Assembly (NCBI GenBank): GCA_963662155.1
Contig: OY759261.1
Coordinates: 48,177,908-48,241,907 of the forward strand
Length of the DNA: 64,000 bases
Direction: 5' to 3'
From: Lamellibrachia columna
Taxonomy: Eukaryota > Annelida > Polychaeta > Sabellida > Siboglinidae
The position numbers and the translations under genes are program-made. Positions 1 to 16,049 of the stretch are shown here, piece after piece. Positions within the stretch are counted from its first letter, which is position 1, and each line of letters opens with the position of its first letter. The notes under the pieces were generated by a model that saw only the letters and a list, made by a program, of their open reading frames with translations, ran no database searches and was not told the DNA's origin.

Positions 1-408
1 TTTTGTGAAAGCAACGGTAATGTTAACTTACTACTGCAGAATGCACCATGTCGTCTAAGGAAGTAAACAAAACTAGTGACATTTCTATTCGCTAGGAGGT
101 TCATTGTTTCGAAGATAGCCACCGGGGTTGTAGTAATGAATTCCAGGTCGAATCCATCAATTTTTTTAATCCTCATGAATGTTGCCCATTTGGTTCCATC
201 GAATGGATGGATGAATTATACCGACAGACGACGTCAGATGGGCCCCATTTTCGTATGTAAATATTTTCTTCGTTAGTCTTGATGAATAGTATTATGCAGC
301 CGTCTTGAGAAAATTTATATTATTTGTTAGGCTTAGAGAGTTATACATATACCGCGCAGGCCACCATTAGGCTAAGACGGGAGAGATAAACCACACACTT
401 GCACCCAC
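1..408. other. probable intron of the VWA gene
   Basis: Lies 3' of the exon 4 donor (AG|GTGGGT at 409/408). The second half of VWA domain 2 should lie further left. I see no convincing coding exon here in either strand. Confidence 0.4.
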
Positions 409-3071
<2,663 letters not shown>

Positions 3072-3164
3072 CTTTCACTTTCTGCAACAAATAATAATCA
3101 CCGATACACAATATGATAACATGATACTTATTGCAAACTGTATCAATTAAAACTACTGAAGCAT

Positions 3165-3790
3165 CAATGATGATCTAGATAAATTAGTTAAATGGTCAGA
3201 AAAATAGCAAATGTTATCCAATTTTGGGAAGTGTAAATGTATACACATAGGACATGGAAACATGGACGAAGAATATAAAATGGGGGATGCTGTACTAGGT
3301 AGAACCACACAAGAAAAGGACTTAGGAGTAACATTTAGTGCTGACATGAAAGTTTCAGAGCAATGTGGTATTGCTGCTTCTAAAGGAAATCAAATTCTAG
3401 GGCTAATTATGAGAACTATCATATATACCTATCATATATAAGGAGAAACAGCTAATTGTACCCTTGTACAAAGCAATAGTTAGACCACATTTGGAATATG
3501 GTATTCAAACATGGAGACAGTATTGAGAAAGTATTCTTTCCCACAAAGGGTGACAAATGAATGGAACAAACTGCCAAATGATTGTGTTAATGCTAGTAGT
3601 GTGAATATGTTTAAACATATAATTGACAGATATTTGATAAGGGTGGGCTACACATAAATGAGAAAATTGTTGGACTCTCGATAAGCCAATGGCTTCCTTG
3701 TCCACTTGCCACCAGGAACTTGTTGTTTGGGATGGCAACCTTGTTAAACCTTGTTAAAATCAATATAACGTAATTTGTAATCAGTTCAGT
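3165..3790 (+). mobile_element. LINE fragment (reverse-transcriptase C-terminus plus 3' tail), internally deleted
   Basis: Plus-strand translation gives a LINE reverse-transcriptase connection segment (NFGKCKCIHIGHGN, then EKDLGVTFSADMKVSEQCG), which jumps near 3430-3520 to the end of the ORF (KYSFPQRVTNEWNKLP, then CVNASSVNMFKHIIDRYL). The middle is lost. After the stop comes a family-specific 3' tail beginning TGTTGGACTCTCGATAAGCC and ending in TTGTTAAA-like repeats. The family looks like a CR1/L2/jockey-type non-LTR element; the exact clade is not determined. The piece ends about 95 bases from the start codon of the VWA gene, so it sits in its 5' region. Confidence 0.8.
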
Positions 3791-4079
3791 ACAGGACACT
3801 GTGAGGTACAATGTTTATTTTCCGTGCTCGTTTGCGTGGGGCTTCGCCAAGCAGCGTCATTGTGTTAAAGATATCGTACATGGAAGCCCTTTGCATACAT
3901 TCCCGTATCGCCATGAGAACTATATTGTAGTCACACTGTTTTGTAGAAATGACGTTTTATATAGACCAGTTGATTTTTAAAGACTCAAATACTAAAAAAA
4001 CAAATGAAACTATCAATAAAATATTTGTGATTGAAACTAGTAGTCTGCTACCATACGTTTAGTGTTGCAGAGAACAATA
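3791..4079. other. unique sequence, nothing recognised
   Basis: No coding, RNA or repeat signal that I can support. Confidence 0.4.
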
Positions 4080-4502
<423 letters not shown>

Positions 4503-4504
<2 letters not shown>

Positions 4505-5508
4505 TGACAGCAAACACGAGTACACTTGAACATATCTGATTGCCTTGCAAAGATAAGCGGCATTGAAAACGTAACGTGTTTTTCTCCAGGCATTGTGTAC
4601 GTGTCGCAGATAAAACGACTCTATTTCGCCGAACTATACAACGAAGACACTCAAGCAAGTCGGACCTACTACTGGCAAGTCAACACCAGTCTCAGAGGTA
4701 TTTTGGTACGTGGTGCGTCCTGGCAGTGTGAAAGGTGAATGACCGAACATGAGACACATAAACTAGACGGCAAACTGGGTGAGTCCACAGGCTGTGCAAT
4801 GTTGTGCAATGATCTACTCCATTTATAAAAACCCGTGCGGCTACACAAATCTATTCAAAGACACAATGAAGACCTACCCATAAAGGTCACATTATCTTCA
4901 CAATCAGTAACTGGGAGGGCATGATCGCCGACGGCCCTCTATGGCTCCAGCAGGCAACGGCCTACTTCGAGAAAGACCGCCTAATGACTGAGGCGGAGAT
5001 GCGACAAAGACGAACGGAGAATTAGATGAATGAAGATCAAGCGTCACGTTTACACGGTACCATTAGACCTGCAGAAGAGGCTGCTGAGTCGCCACACGAC
5101 TCACGACTACATGGATAGACCCCTTCGTGAAAACTCGAACGATCATTGACGTCTTCAAAACCGGTTACCAATGAAGGGCACGTTTTAAATCTAAGTAACT
5201 TCAACAATGTATCGGAAAATAAAGAAACGTTTATTGCGGTTGTCAACTGTCAGACAAATAGAGAACATAGTTTAATGTTCACATATATTATTGCCTAGAT
5301 ATGTATGATTGTTCACAAAATGGTTCTGAAACGTAACGAGCAGAACATCGACATTCAATTAATCAAGACGGCGTATATTGCAATAAGAGGAGAGCAATGA
5401 TTTCTGGTTTGGGTAGAATGTATCTAAAATAACTAAGCAACTTTAAAACATGCGTCTGCATTACACGTTTAACGTGTGCGAGATATAATAAATTACTGAG
5501 TAAATTAC
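4503..5508 (+). other. low-copy stretch with short coding-like pieces, function not recognised
   Basis: The frame ending in TAG at 5023-5025 reads HIIFTISNWEGMIADG, then PLWLQQATAYFEKD, then MTEAEMRQRRTEN; it looks protein-like in composition but I cannot name a family. It is flanked by in-frame stops (TGA near 4867). A second plus-strand piece at 4526-4737 is also unassigned. Either could be a decayed exon or retroelement fragment. Confidence 0.2.
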
Positions 5509-5676
5509 CGCCGGAGATGATTCTCAGTTCATTTTGGACGGAGAACACCTCATCAGTTCGCTTCAGTATGACAGCTGTCCCACAGATGCTGGTTAACGAG
5601 AGTGTTTCATCGTCACGGGTTAAACGTCGTCGAGACATCTCCCGATTAAAGACCAGACTCTTGTCGACGCCGCATT
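5509..5676 (-). other. possible exon, function not recognised
   Basis: On the minus strand an open segment (VDKSLVFNREMSRRRL, then TLSLTSICGTAVILKRTDEV, then NELRIISG) runs into a good donor, GGCG|GTAATT, at 5509/5508, phase 1. The composition is coding-like. No start codon with context is seen, a stop lies just upstream, and no partner exon was found. Confidence 0.25.
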
Positions 5677-5854
5677 CGCGTCATATCGACGTGAGAAAAA
5701 AACAGAAAAAGGAGTCGCCACGGTCCAACTACAAAGAACCGGCTACAACTGTAGATTGTGATTTTGGTGGTATTCAATTTGTGGCATCATTGCGTTTCCT
5801 GTAATGGAGAGTCCCCAGAGCGTGTGTAACGCCGTTGTAACAGTATATCTCCCC

Positions 5855-5990
5855 CAGTGCCTTGAGAAGAAAGCTGTGTGTTGTTGAGGCAGCCGACTAT
5901 GATTAACTCAGTGCATTGAGAAAAGAGCTGCGTGTTTTGTTGCTGAAGTGGCCAATCATGATTTACTCAGCGCCATGATTAACCCAGGAA
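5855..5990. repeat. two-copy tandem duplication, about 60-bp unit
   Basis: The segment from 'cagtgccttgagaagaaagc' to 'gattaactca' is followed at once by a diverged second copy ('gtgcattgagaaaagagc' to 'gatttactca'). Confidence 0.6.
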
Positions 5991-6164
5991 CCACTTCATA
6001 TCATTCGCTCATTCGTAAACTTGTACTGAATATAAACACACAACATTTTCTTGCAGAATAAAATATGGTAGATATTATTCTGACTCACATTTGCTAATTA
6101 TAAACTTTCTTGCACTTTTATAAAGGGGGGCTACGATATCCAGAGTGGGGGAAGATGTCCAGGG

Positions 6165-6318
6165 GAGAAGATACCCTGCCATACCAACATGCATGTATGG
6201 TCTAGAGACAGTGACACTGACAGGGCAGCAGCAACATAAGCTACACGTTCGTCAGTACAACAGGGTCAGGAGAATCACAGGAGCAAATATGGTGGATAGA
6301 AGGATGATGAAAACTTGA
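6165..6318 (+). mobile_element. small fragment of a second LINE family (reverse-transcriptase C-terminus)
   Basis: The plus-strand frame reads CMYGLETVTLTGQQQHKL, then VRQYNRVRRITGANMVDRRM. This is the conserved 'YGxExWxLT...LRRIxGxxxxDR' region found near the end of many non-LTR reverse transcriptases. It abuts the tail of the minus-strand LINE to its right and is a dead fragment. Confidence 0.6.
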
Positions 6319-7960
6319 TGAAAGATATTTAACAAGATTTAACAAGGTTTAACAACATTGCCATCCAAGGCAAAGGCCCAGATGGCAAGTGGATAAGGAA
6401 GCCACTGGCTTATCGAGAGTCCAACATTTTTAATCTATGTGTAATTAGTCCTCCTGAGATATGTGTTAAACTTGTTTTTAAACATATTCACGCTGCTAGC
6501 AGTTATACAATATGTAGATTTTTTTTCCATTCATTGATTGTCCTCTGTACAATGGAACACCTCCTGCAAGATTGTACTATACAACAAAACGAGAGGAAGA
6601 CAGAAACACCAGCGAAAAAAGATATATGGCCTACTGGAGGATCTGCAGCGCACCTGTCTGAGTCCCTGTCTGAGCGTTCGACGAAGAAGAAGAAGATTGT
6701 TCTTTGTGAGAAGGAGTACTTCCTGATATCCAATCTACACTGATCATTTACTAATGTTACCCCATGTCCTCTAGTTCTGCTATCTTTCTTGAGTAAGAAA
6801 AAATATTTCTATCGATATTTTCGTACCCATTCAGTATCTTAAAAACTTCAATTTGGTCTCCTCTTAACCGCCTTGCCTCAAGGGTTGTTAAACCATGTTC
6901 TTTCGGTCGTTCTTCATAACTAAGGTCTTTCAGTTCTGGAATCATTTTAGTTGCTCTCCTCTGTATTCTTTCAAGGGTATCTATATCCTTCTTATGATGT
7001 GGTTTCCAAGCGTGTATACAGTACATTAAATGAGGCCTAAATATTGCTTTATACAGAGATGTAATTAGCCTTTTCTACTTGTATGTTATATTTCTCCTAA
7101 TCAACCCAAGAATTTGTTTGCCATTTGAAGCTGCAATACCACACTGCTCTGAAACTCTCATCAGCGCTTATTTTAACTCCTAAGTCCCTTTCCTTTTACA
7201 TTAGTACCCAGAACAGTATCTGCCATTTTATTGTTTACATCCAAGTTCCCATGTCCTGTATGTAGGCATTTACATTTCCCAAAATTGAACTACATCTGCC
7301 ATTTCTCAGACCATTTCACTAATCTGTCTAGATCGTTTTGTAAATGTTGTTTATAACCATCATTGTTAACCCTTCTAAACACTTTTGTGTCATCCGCAAA
7401 TTTCAGTACGTTGCTTGTTATATTATCATCCAAGTCATTGATGATAATATTAAGAATAATAAAGCTCCTAATACTGATCCTTGTGGTGCCACACTCAACA
7501 CTGATTTCCAGTTTGAAACTTTCCCATCTATCTACTACAACACGCTGTCTTCTGTCAGTCAGCCATTGTTCTATTCAGTCGATTATGCCGTCCCCGATAC
7601 CATGGGCTTCTAATTTAAGTAGTAATCTTTGATGTGGCACTTTGTCAAAAGGTTTCTGAAAATCTAAGTATATAATATATACTGGTGATCCCTCGTCTTG
7701 CCACTTAGTTCTTCCAATAAGCATAACATATTTGTTTAGCATGATCTCGTTCTCTTTTAGATTGTCTAATTTCATTCGTAGTTGCATTAAGTGCCTCTTT
7801 GTAATTTGCGTAGTCTTCATCCTTTCTGGTGCACCTATAAACCCTCCAAAAATTTGCTTGTGCACTTGTTTTTTTAATAGCTTCTTTTGACAAATGTTTT
7901 TTTCTATATTGTTTTTTTCATCGGAACACATTTATCAATGATACTCTCAATTTCATATTT
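6319..7960 (-). mobile_element. LINE copy with reverse-transcriptase pseudogene, frameshifted and internally deleted
   Basis: Reading leftwards on the minus strand: the linker after the endonuclease (NFWRVYRCTRKDEDYANYKE), then a jump into the reverse-transcriptase palm (YIIYLDFQKPFDKVPHQRL), HGIGDGIIDWIEQWL, QGSVLGALLF, the catalytic FADDTKVFR near 7380-7400, and the C-terminal half (RRATKMIPELKDLSYEERP, then RRLRGDQIEVFKILNGYENI). The ORF ends at 6490-6740 and is followed by the family 3' tail (6320-6430, TTGTTAAA repeats). The fingers region is deleted, there are several frameshifts, and a 150-bp insertion sits at 6545-6694. It belongs to the same family as the pieces at 3165 and 61030. 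Confidence 0.85.
6536..6703 (+). mobile_element. 150-bp insertion with (GAA)n tail nested in the LINE
   Basis: The LINE frame '...FSQRTI' is interrupted and resumes as 'TINEWKK'. The insert (6545-6694) is flanked by GATTGTCCT on the left (6536-6544) and GATTGTTCT on the right (6695-6703), an imperfect 9-base target duplication. It ends in four GAA units. This fits a SINE or a severely 5'-truncated retroelement. Its source is unknown. Confidence 0.6.
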
Positions 7961-8339
7961 TAGAATGTTCCAACATTCAATTGCGGTCTTGGGAAGCAGT
8001 TCAACTTAACTGGAAGAATAATAAGAAATCGAATGACAGGCAATCACGGGGGAGTATAGTATATCACATATAACTGACAAATGTGTGAAATTGGTAACAC
8101 GAGAAGTATGTCAAAAGAAATCACTTAACGGGTCAACCTGGCGGATGAAATGAGATATTTTAAAAGTTGACGACGGTTATTAGGACCTACAAAGGTCACC
8201 TACATTGACCGGTTAAGTTATTGTTAGTACCATACATAATCTGCCAGTCCAAAATATTTATGCACATTCTCATACATACTCATTCACAACATTCTTAGGA
8301 TACCGAAACTCCATCCTCCATCGATTTTGGCCATCTCGA
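7961..8339. other. unique sequence, nothing recognised
   Basis: No supported feature. Confidence 0.4.
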
Positions 8340-8359
8340 ATCAGGTTCATTGTCATAGG

Positions 8360-9050
8360 CTGTTCAAATATGTAGCGTGTGAATGTGTAAGTATTTTACT
8401 GGGTGTGAATGTGTAAATAATATGTAGTGTGTGAATGGGTAAGTATTATGTAGTGTGTGAACGTGTAAGTATCATGTAAGGTGTGAATGTGTAATTATTA
8501 TGTAATGTGTGAATGTGTAAGTATTATGTAGTGGGTGCATGAGTAAGTATTATGTAGGGTGTGAACGTGTAAGAATTATGTAGGGTGTGAATGTGTAAGT
8601 ATTATGTAGTGTGTGAATGTTTAAGTATTATGTTGTGTGTTAACGTGTAAGTATTATGTAGGGTGTGAATGTGCAAGTATTATGTAGTGTGTTAATGTGT
8701 AAGTATTATGTAGTGTGTGAATGTGTAAGTATTATGTAGTGTGTGAACGTGTAAGTATTGTATAGGGTGTGAATGGGTAAGTATTATGTAGTGTGTGAAT
8801 GTGTAAGTATTATGTAGTGTGTGAATGTGTAAGTATTATGTAGTGTGTGAATGGGTAAGTATTATGTAGGGTGTGAATGGGTAAGTATTATGTAGTGTGT
8901 GAATGTGTAAGTATTATGTAGTGTGTGAATGTGTAAGTATTAAGTAGTGTGTGAATGTGTAAGTATTATGTAGTGTGTGAATGTGTAAGTATTATGTAGT
9001 GTGTGAATGTGTAAGTATTATGTAGTGTGTGAATGTGTAAGTATTATGCG
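8360..9050. repeat. 26-bp minisatellite, about 26 copies
   Basis: The unit is GTGTGAATGTGTAAGTATTA followed by TGTAGT. Left copies are diverged (for example 'gggtgcatgagtaag'); right copies are nearly identical, indicating recent homogenisation at the right end. The array stops abruptly at 'atgcgcagctggc'. Confidence 0.95.
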
Positions 9051-10150
9051 CAGCTGGCTTAATAAAAGGGGGGGCACATTTGTTAAAATCATCGAAAGAA
9101 TTTGCATTGATTGTTATAACGGGTAACATGCGAAATTGTGAATAGTCTTTATGTCATAGTATATAGAAACGGTCCATTTTTTCATTTCCCTATGATATCT
9201 GACCGGACACAGTCAACAATAATGTAATAGTTATCCGATGACGTCATTCCCATCATTCCCAATGTTCAGCCTCATCAAACGTTTTACTTCAGCATCTTCA
9301 TCTACAAGTTTGGTAAGTATTATGATAGCGTTAATTGTTGTTTCTGTAATTTTCCTATGTCAACTTATTGTTCGCAGTATATTATAACGTCACTAATACT
9401 AATAAATGTCAGACCATAGTTTCCATTTAGAATTTCAATACATCTGCAAGATACTTGTCACTAGTGCAACAAAACCATGCGTGCTATCTATCATCGTTTA
9501 GTAACAAATCAAAAACAAAACAACCAGTCATAATCCAACTACGGGGTCCGCCTTATGCTGGCCTGATCTAAAGTGTTTTGCCTGGGGGTAGACGTGGATG
9601 TTTCTACAATTGGACATGTTCCGTGACAGATATGAACGGGCAGATAGCATTCAATCGGTGACCTCTGCCGATGCACCCTCGATCGTGAATTCATTAGAAT
9701 CATAGCGTTTTCTGCCCGGAGCAAAGTAGGTGTGCGATTATGAACACAAACGATAAAAAACGGGTGCGTCGTTGTTCCTTGATGTTATATGCAATGAGAC
9801 CATTTCAGTACGACAATTATAGGACATGCTGGTGACTCACTGCCAACACGACGCAACAAACACATTCCGATTTCGTCACCCGGCGGCCTCGGTGCAGGCT
9901 CCAGTTCATACGGCTGTGTAAAAGAACACTGGTCGTTGAACTGTGCACATGAGCACTTGACGCGTCGCTGATAGGTCAGGATTAACCGGCGATACACTGA
10001 CGTCACATCCAGAGGTCCTAGTTAACTACATTCCACTGGCGCTGTGCAGACATATTAGTATATTAAGCGCCTGCTGTGTTGGCCTAAATGACGGAGGCAG
10101 GATTTTATGCCTGCATCACAGAAACACTCAGTTACTGACACATATAGATA
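9051..10150. other. unique sequence, nothing recognised
   Basis: Short open frames only, none with recognisable domains or clear splice borders. Confidence 0.4.
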
Positions 10151-10154
10151 GGGA

Positions 10155-10203
<49 letters not shown>

Positions 10204-10432
10204 GAACGAACGAACGAACTCATGCAAGCACAATCACTAGTACACACGTACACGCACACACATGCACGCACGCTCGCACACACGTACACGCGCACACAGG
10301 TACACACACACGTACGCACGCACACACGCACATACACACGCACATACACTCGCACGTACACACGTACATTCATGTACACACACGTACACACGTACACACA
10401 TACGCACGTACATGCGCACGCACGCACACGAC
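10155..10432. repeat. (CACG)n / CA-rich compound microsatellite
   Basis: A pure ACGC tract at 10155-10200, then mixed CACA/CGTA/CGCA variants. Frames across it are Cys-Val or His-Thr artefacts. Confidence 0.9.
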
Positions 10433-13400
10433 CATTTAGTTGACAAAACATCACAACCCATGAACCTCCGCCCCCCCCATACAATAATCCCCTTCAATGT
10501 GGTGATCAATGCGATCATTTTGTAATTGAGATACATCGTAGTGGTATATGGACGAACGCATTACAAACAGGGGCATACAGAGAGCTATAGCCAAAGTGGA
10601 GAATGGAAAGTCTGAACAGTTCTACGCAACGGGGCTAAATTCAAATCACGTCCGTGCCATTGTCACGCACCGGCGACACTGGGGGTCGTGAATGACACCT
10701 TCTATTTCAACGCAGCGACATTTGAGGCGCGCGGGCGTAAGTTATATAGCTTGTTGTTGTGCCGCCAGCGGGCATTGTGGTAGACGTTATCTCACTATCT
10801 GTCGCCCACTACCCGGGTTTTTCACACTAATGAACAACATTAACATCCAACACCGCAGCAAATATAATGTATCCTAAGAGATTGCATACAAGAACATGTT
10901 GCCATCTACGAAGAAGAAAAAAATTCTACCAGGACGACTAACTTATATTTATTTTTAAAATATATTATTCCCAAATGTCTCAGTTTAGCACTAATTAATT
11001 AGACTCGCCCGAAGAGTAGTGTTGCTATTGTTTGTTTGTTTACTTGTTTGCATGTGTGCGTCAGTGCAAACCAATGTTTCAGAACAATACTGGTCAATAT
11101 ATGCAACGAACTAATGCTAGTCTAAAATTAGTGTATCGCACACAACGAGTGGCACATGTTGTTGAGTTCAACGACACAGTAGGATGGAAAACAATGACAT
11201 AATGCCGTTTGCACCCAACCGTGCTACGTCGATTGATATCCAGCACTGTACGAACTGTTCGCCCAACACTACCCGACCTCACTGCAATCACCTTTAGAGA
11301 AGTGGCCGCAAACGACTTTCTGCAGCCAGCCATGCTGACATCCACGACTCAACAACCGAACCGTGCTCGTGACAGAAGATACTATCACCAATATGTACAA
11401 CGTTTCTTGTTTTCCTGCTCGGTTTTGGCATTACTAGATACTTGTTGCTATACTGGAACGAATGTCAACACGTTCAAAATTCACGCCGTATTCATCTACG
11501 GAGAACCGTCCTCCATTTGTCGGTAGGTGATTGCAGTAAGGTAGCTGTGACGGAGGGAAGGACATAGCTGCTTAACTTTCAAATAACGAGCGAGAACGAG
11601 CACCTGCTCATGTTCAATTTACACTGTTCTTTTACTATTACTACTTCGTTTACCTTGCTTAGGAATATAGTATATAAGTGTCTTTGTGGGCAATTTAAAA
11701 AAAATTGAAATGAGCGTAGCATATGAAACGTTCAGTCGAAGATAACTGACCGTAGTTGTTTTTATTGTGGCCCAGAGTCAGCACGTACGCCTTGTCCGCG
11801 TTCGGGACACCAAGCTGTCGCTGCGTTCTGGATACCAACACGATTGAGTACAAAAAAGACAGGTCATTCACGGGCCGTTATCTCAATAGGTGATCACGGT
11901 TTCTAAGAAAGGTCTTTGCTTCTGGGGTCCGCCGTAGGTCAGCTAAACAAGCCGGGATTTCTCGTGACATAGGTAATTGGTTGGGTAATCGGAGTTAATA
12001 AAACGGGATATATTAACATGGCACAACTCGTTTGTTGACCATAAAAGCTGGACTATTGTCGGTGTCATACCAGGGCAAGAGCGAATACTTTAAGTAGGAG
12101 ACGTTGCAAGAGGTTGTGTTTTTTGAAATGTGCAATACGAGGGGTACCATATTAACAAAACTAAGAACAACGAACGGGTGTAAAGACATGTCTGCAAGAA
12201 ATGCAGACAAGAAAATAAACGCACACTAGACATGCTGGTGAAGCCTGTTTGTAAATTACGCCAAACAGTCACGCTAACAATCGCCAGAGGTCAGTGGTCG
12301 AACGCAAAGTTGCAAATAACGCCCGCAAAGTCAAAAACAGGTCACCCGTCGACCACAATCACGATAACAATCTAGGGATTCTGTGGAACCAGATCATTGT
12401 CGATGTGTGTTTTGTCGAAGCGACTATTTCACGTTGCAACAAACAAAGATCAGTGCTTGGAACCCACGCGTGAGAACATAATACGTCTTGAAATATATGC
12501 CACATAGAGGGATTGACATGTATGCAAGATAACGTGCTCATGTTTAATTTTATGGCAGATTATGTTTAAGGAAGCGATTCTCGTTTCTGTCTTGTGTGAC
12601 TGTTGTTGCCGCGAAACAAGTCAGACCGTAAACTAGAGTAAAGAGGTCGCTGGCTCGATCACGTACATTCACGTGACGTGACTCTGGAATCTAATGCAGG
12701 GTTATTGCATTTGCGGACATCCATTATGACGTCACGGAATTTCTATTGAATCAACAGACGCGCCACTTTGTGTTCGTGTGTGTTTGATTCCATGTTATAC
12801 CAAATTGCAACGCGCCGACATCCAACTGTATTCAGTCAAGGCCGATATATACCTTTGAAAAACTCCTATGTCGAACTAAACATAAACTATATATTCGGTA
12901 GCACTATAAATAACGCACAAAAGCTACATAATCAATCATCGTACTATTACGTATGGTCAAGTGTATTTGGATCAACGTTGCACAAACAGGGATTATCCTC
13001 CTTCTTCCAAAAGTCTGCCTTGCCTCAACATGCCGAGGGTACAGGCCAACCAATAGGAGAACACAAAAATAATAGCTTATATAACGTGATTTTTTTCAAC
13101 AATGCATGAAAGAAGATGTCACTATTTCGTTGTCGTGTTTGTATTTTCCACCCTAAAATTATTATAAAACATGTAATTTATTCGCCCCTTGATTAACAGC
13201 GACCATTGTATTTATTACTGTGCAATTTAACATCACGGAACAAACACCGAATTTGGGAAGGGAATCGTTCGTGTAACAACTAACTTCATGTAGCAACTGT
13301 GATGTGTCCTGCTTTTTAAACGCGACTACAGTTCCGTTCTATGGAGGCCAACAACGGATCCGGTTAGAGAAACACCTTTGCTCACAAGCACGCACTCACC

Positions 13401-13812
13401 TGAACTAAACGTGATTGACTAACCACGCACATCTACAATTTGGCATACGTATTGTAGCTTTTGTCATTACCATGTTCGAATAAGGTCTTTTATTTGCTAA
13501 CGCGATTATGTACAAAAGATTCATTCGAATATGGCTACGAATACCTTGCATGATCCTGCCAGCCTGGAAGTGTCTTTTGTAAAATCCTGATGGTGGTATT
13601 GTCAGTTTGGTTATTCGTACCAGGTATTCAATTTCTATTATGAGCACCCACTTAGGAGGCGAAATTACACGCACTGCTGATTCATAGTCTACGTGCTTAT
13701 TGTGTGCTGCATCTTAGATAAACAAGAAACGGCAATACAAATCAGGTGTAAGCAAAGTGTGCTGTAAAAAACATATTCAATTACTAAATGGTTTTTTCAA
13801 CAAACAGTGGAG

Positions 13813-13878
13813 TTGTAATACTAAAAAGTTGACTGATACGACCAGTTGTAATACTAAAAAGTTGACTGATACGACCAG
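13813..13878. repeat. 33-bp tandem duplication (2 copies)
   Basis: The unit starts TTGTAATACTAAAAAGTTGA and repeats exactly at 13813 and 13846. Confidence 0.85.
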
Positions 13879-15130
13879 ATGAATAGGGACAGTGTATACG
13901 GAGGCGAAAGAAGGAAAAAACCCTGCGACGAAAACACAATCGTGAAACTCCAGTATCGCATTTGGAACAAGAGTGTCACATACATGCAATCAATCAACAA
14001 TCTCCGTGCAGGACGGAAAACTGGCCAGCTAAACTTTTGCTAATGTCCGTCGGTAATTTGGGAAATCTACAATAACTACACCAGTAACGACGAATTACGA
14101 CAATTAAATGTCTTCATCCAAGCTCTAGAAATACAAGTAGTTTGCACACTAACCTTCGTTCTACGAACTGTTTCCAATCACTTAATCCGCTTCTCTCGCC
14201 AACCCGATCAAGCTGCCGCCGACGACGGTGTGTGAAGTCCGGCTATCGACAGCGCTCGTCTCTACTGAAGTTAAATACACACGGAGTCCGCCGCATCGAC
14301 CAATCAGCGACGTCCCTGGCGGTTCTCGCCCACCGTGCAATGCAGGTTACAGAAAGGACGTGTGTTCAGCTTCTACCACAACTTGATTAGAATTGTCCAA
14401 TCTAACCAACTCTCTGAACATTATGTAATCACGAAAGCCATTTTTCCCTGGCATAAACACCAGTTGAAAGGACCTACCGTTTTGTTGAATCATTTGACAT
14501 GTATGTATTTGCAACGTCCTACATGAATGCTAGGTGCTTAGTGAATCGACAAATTGTACAACGTTTCGATACCACGACTTAGAGGGTCGTCAAGCGGCAT
14601 CAAATCAACAACCTCTGAACGTTCTGATATTTTGATCTACCATCTAGAAGTAAACTAATTCACATCTTTGCACTGACTGTATCCTTCGAAACTAACACAG
14701 AAAAAAACGTGTGTTTACAATGAACAAGTATGCTGCACTCCTACAGGATATTAACGCCCACGGAGAGACTTAGAAATCAAAATCTGCTGAACTAAACTGC
14801 AGAGGCTATGTTTCAGAAGTTAACAAAACAAAGCAAGGCTAATGTCACTTTAAATCCATTTGGTATACAACAATCAACTAAACGAGTGAAATTTATAATG
14901 CTACGTTTGTGTCAAAACTTGCACTGTTAATACAAAATGCAAAGATGAGCCACAATGGTTTGATCCATGACTTATTGAAATAATTCATTGTTCAGTAACT
15001 GTTCATTTACACATATTTGTTCATCATGATGTGTAATTTACCATTGCCTTCATTATTTACCATAATCTACACAAAGTTAAATATTCGGTAGTTTACCTAA
15101 TTTAACGCAAGTTCGTAGATTGTTGTTTCT

Positions 15131-15178
15131 TGTACACCTTTATAATAGTGTACACACCTTTATAATAGTGTACACACT
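15131..15178. repeat. 20-bp tandem duplication (2 copies)
   Basis: CCTTTATAATAGTGTACACA occurs twice in a row. Confidence 0.85.
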
Positions 15179-16049
15179 TTTAGAAAACGTATATGTTGAA
15201 TAAAGTGACCCTCTCGCTTGTATCATAGCAACAATATTCGCTCATCACGATTCGGAAATCATGATTATTTGAAAGTAGAGTATCTGAAGATCATGTCACG
15301 CACAGAAGCTAGTATCTACAAAAGCACGCCGTTAAATGTACAATGGTGTCCGAATGTCGTAACATGAGTGACAACACTGCTGACAGTGCCAGCGGGTTTA
15401 GATCGACAAACCAGTTACTCGTGTAATGTCACCCCGGAAAGTAAACGGAAATCCGGATCCCTATTTAAGCCACTAATCGAATAAAGACAACTGCGTGGGA
15501 GGTGTTTGTGTAATGTTTCGTCCGTCCAAGACTCGAATGCATTCTCAAAAAAGTCAGTGCGCTATCTGTTGAATCACTGGTGTTTTAAAGGTGTGGGTGG
15601 TGCACCAACACACCTCTTGCAGTGTGAAACTAATGATTTGATACAACAGTTTGTCAAACAAAGATTTTAGTTCACGGCGATTAACTCCGTGCATGTCAAA
15701 CATTCCACGAGAGAACGTAGACTAGTTGTTGTGTGCATTGAACCGATGTCTATGGCAGAACAATGCGACAGAGTGTATTCGCATGGTGATAGCGATCTAT
15801 AGGCGGGAGAAACACTGTGCAAATGATCTTAATTGACCGCGTTCGCGTCTCGTACCAAGGCTGCTAAAGGCCATAGAGGCCCAGAGAGCATATCGGCGTA
15901 GCCATCTTTGTTTGTACTTTTTCTCGTTTGAGGGTGTCGGAGTACGTGCGACCAGGTGCGTAGTCGTCTTGTTAACGACAAGGCGGTCGATGACATCGCC
16001 ATTGCACTAGGCTAATGATACACCCAGGGTATGTTACTTTATGGTTATG

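Larger units (their letters stand above)
10433..16049. other. 5.6 kb mostly unique sequence, no gene recognised
   Basis: All open frames are short and lack recognisable motifs. A CCAAT motif next to ACGTC (about 14302-14314) is promoter-like, but I found no gene start beside it. Only two small tandem duplications stand out and are listed separately. Confidence 0.4.

Noticed and set aside
12768..13109. Plus-strand 113-codon frame
   Set aside because: No recognisable domain, no splice or codon-use support; consistent with chance in AT-rich DNA.
13405..14526. Several 60-90 codon frames on both strands
   Set aside because: Short, overlapping, no motif; chance ORFs.
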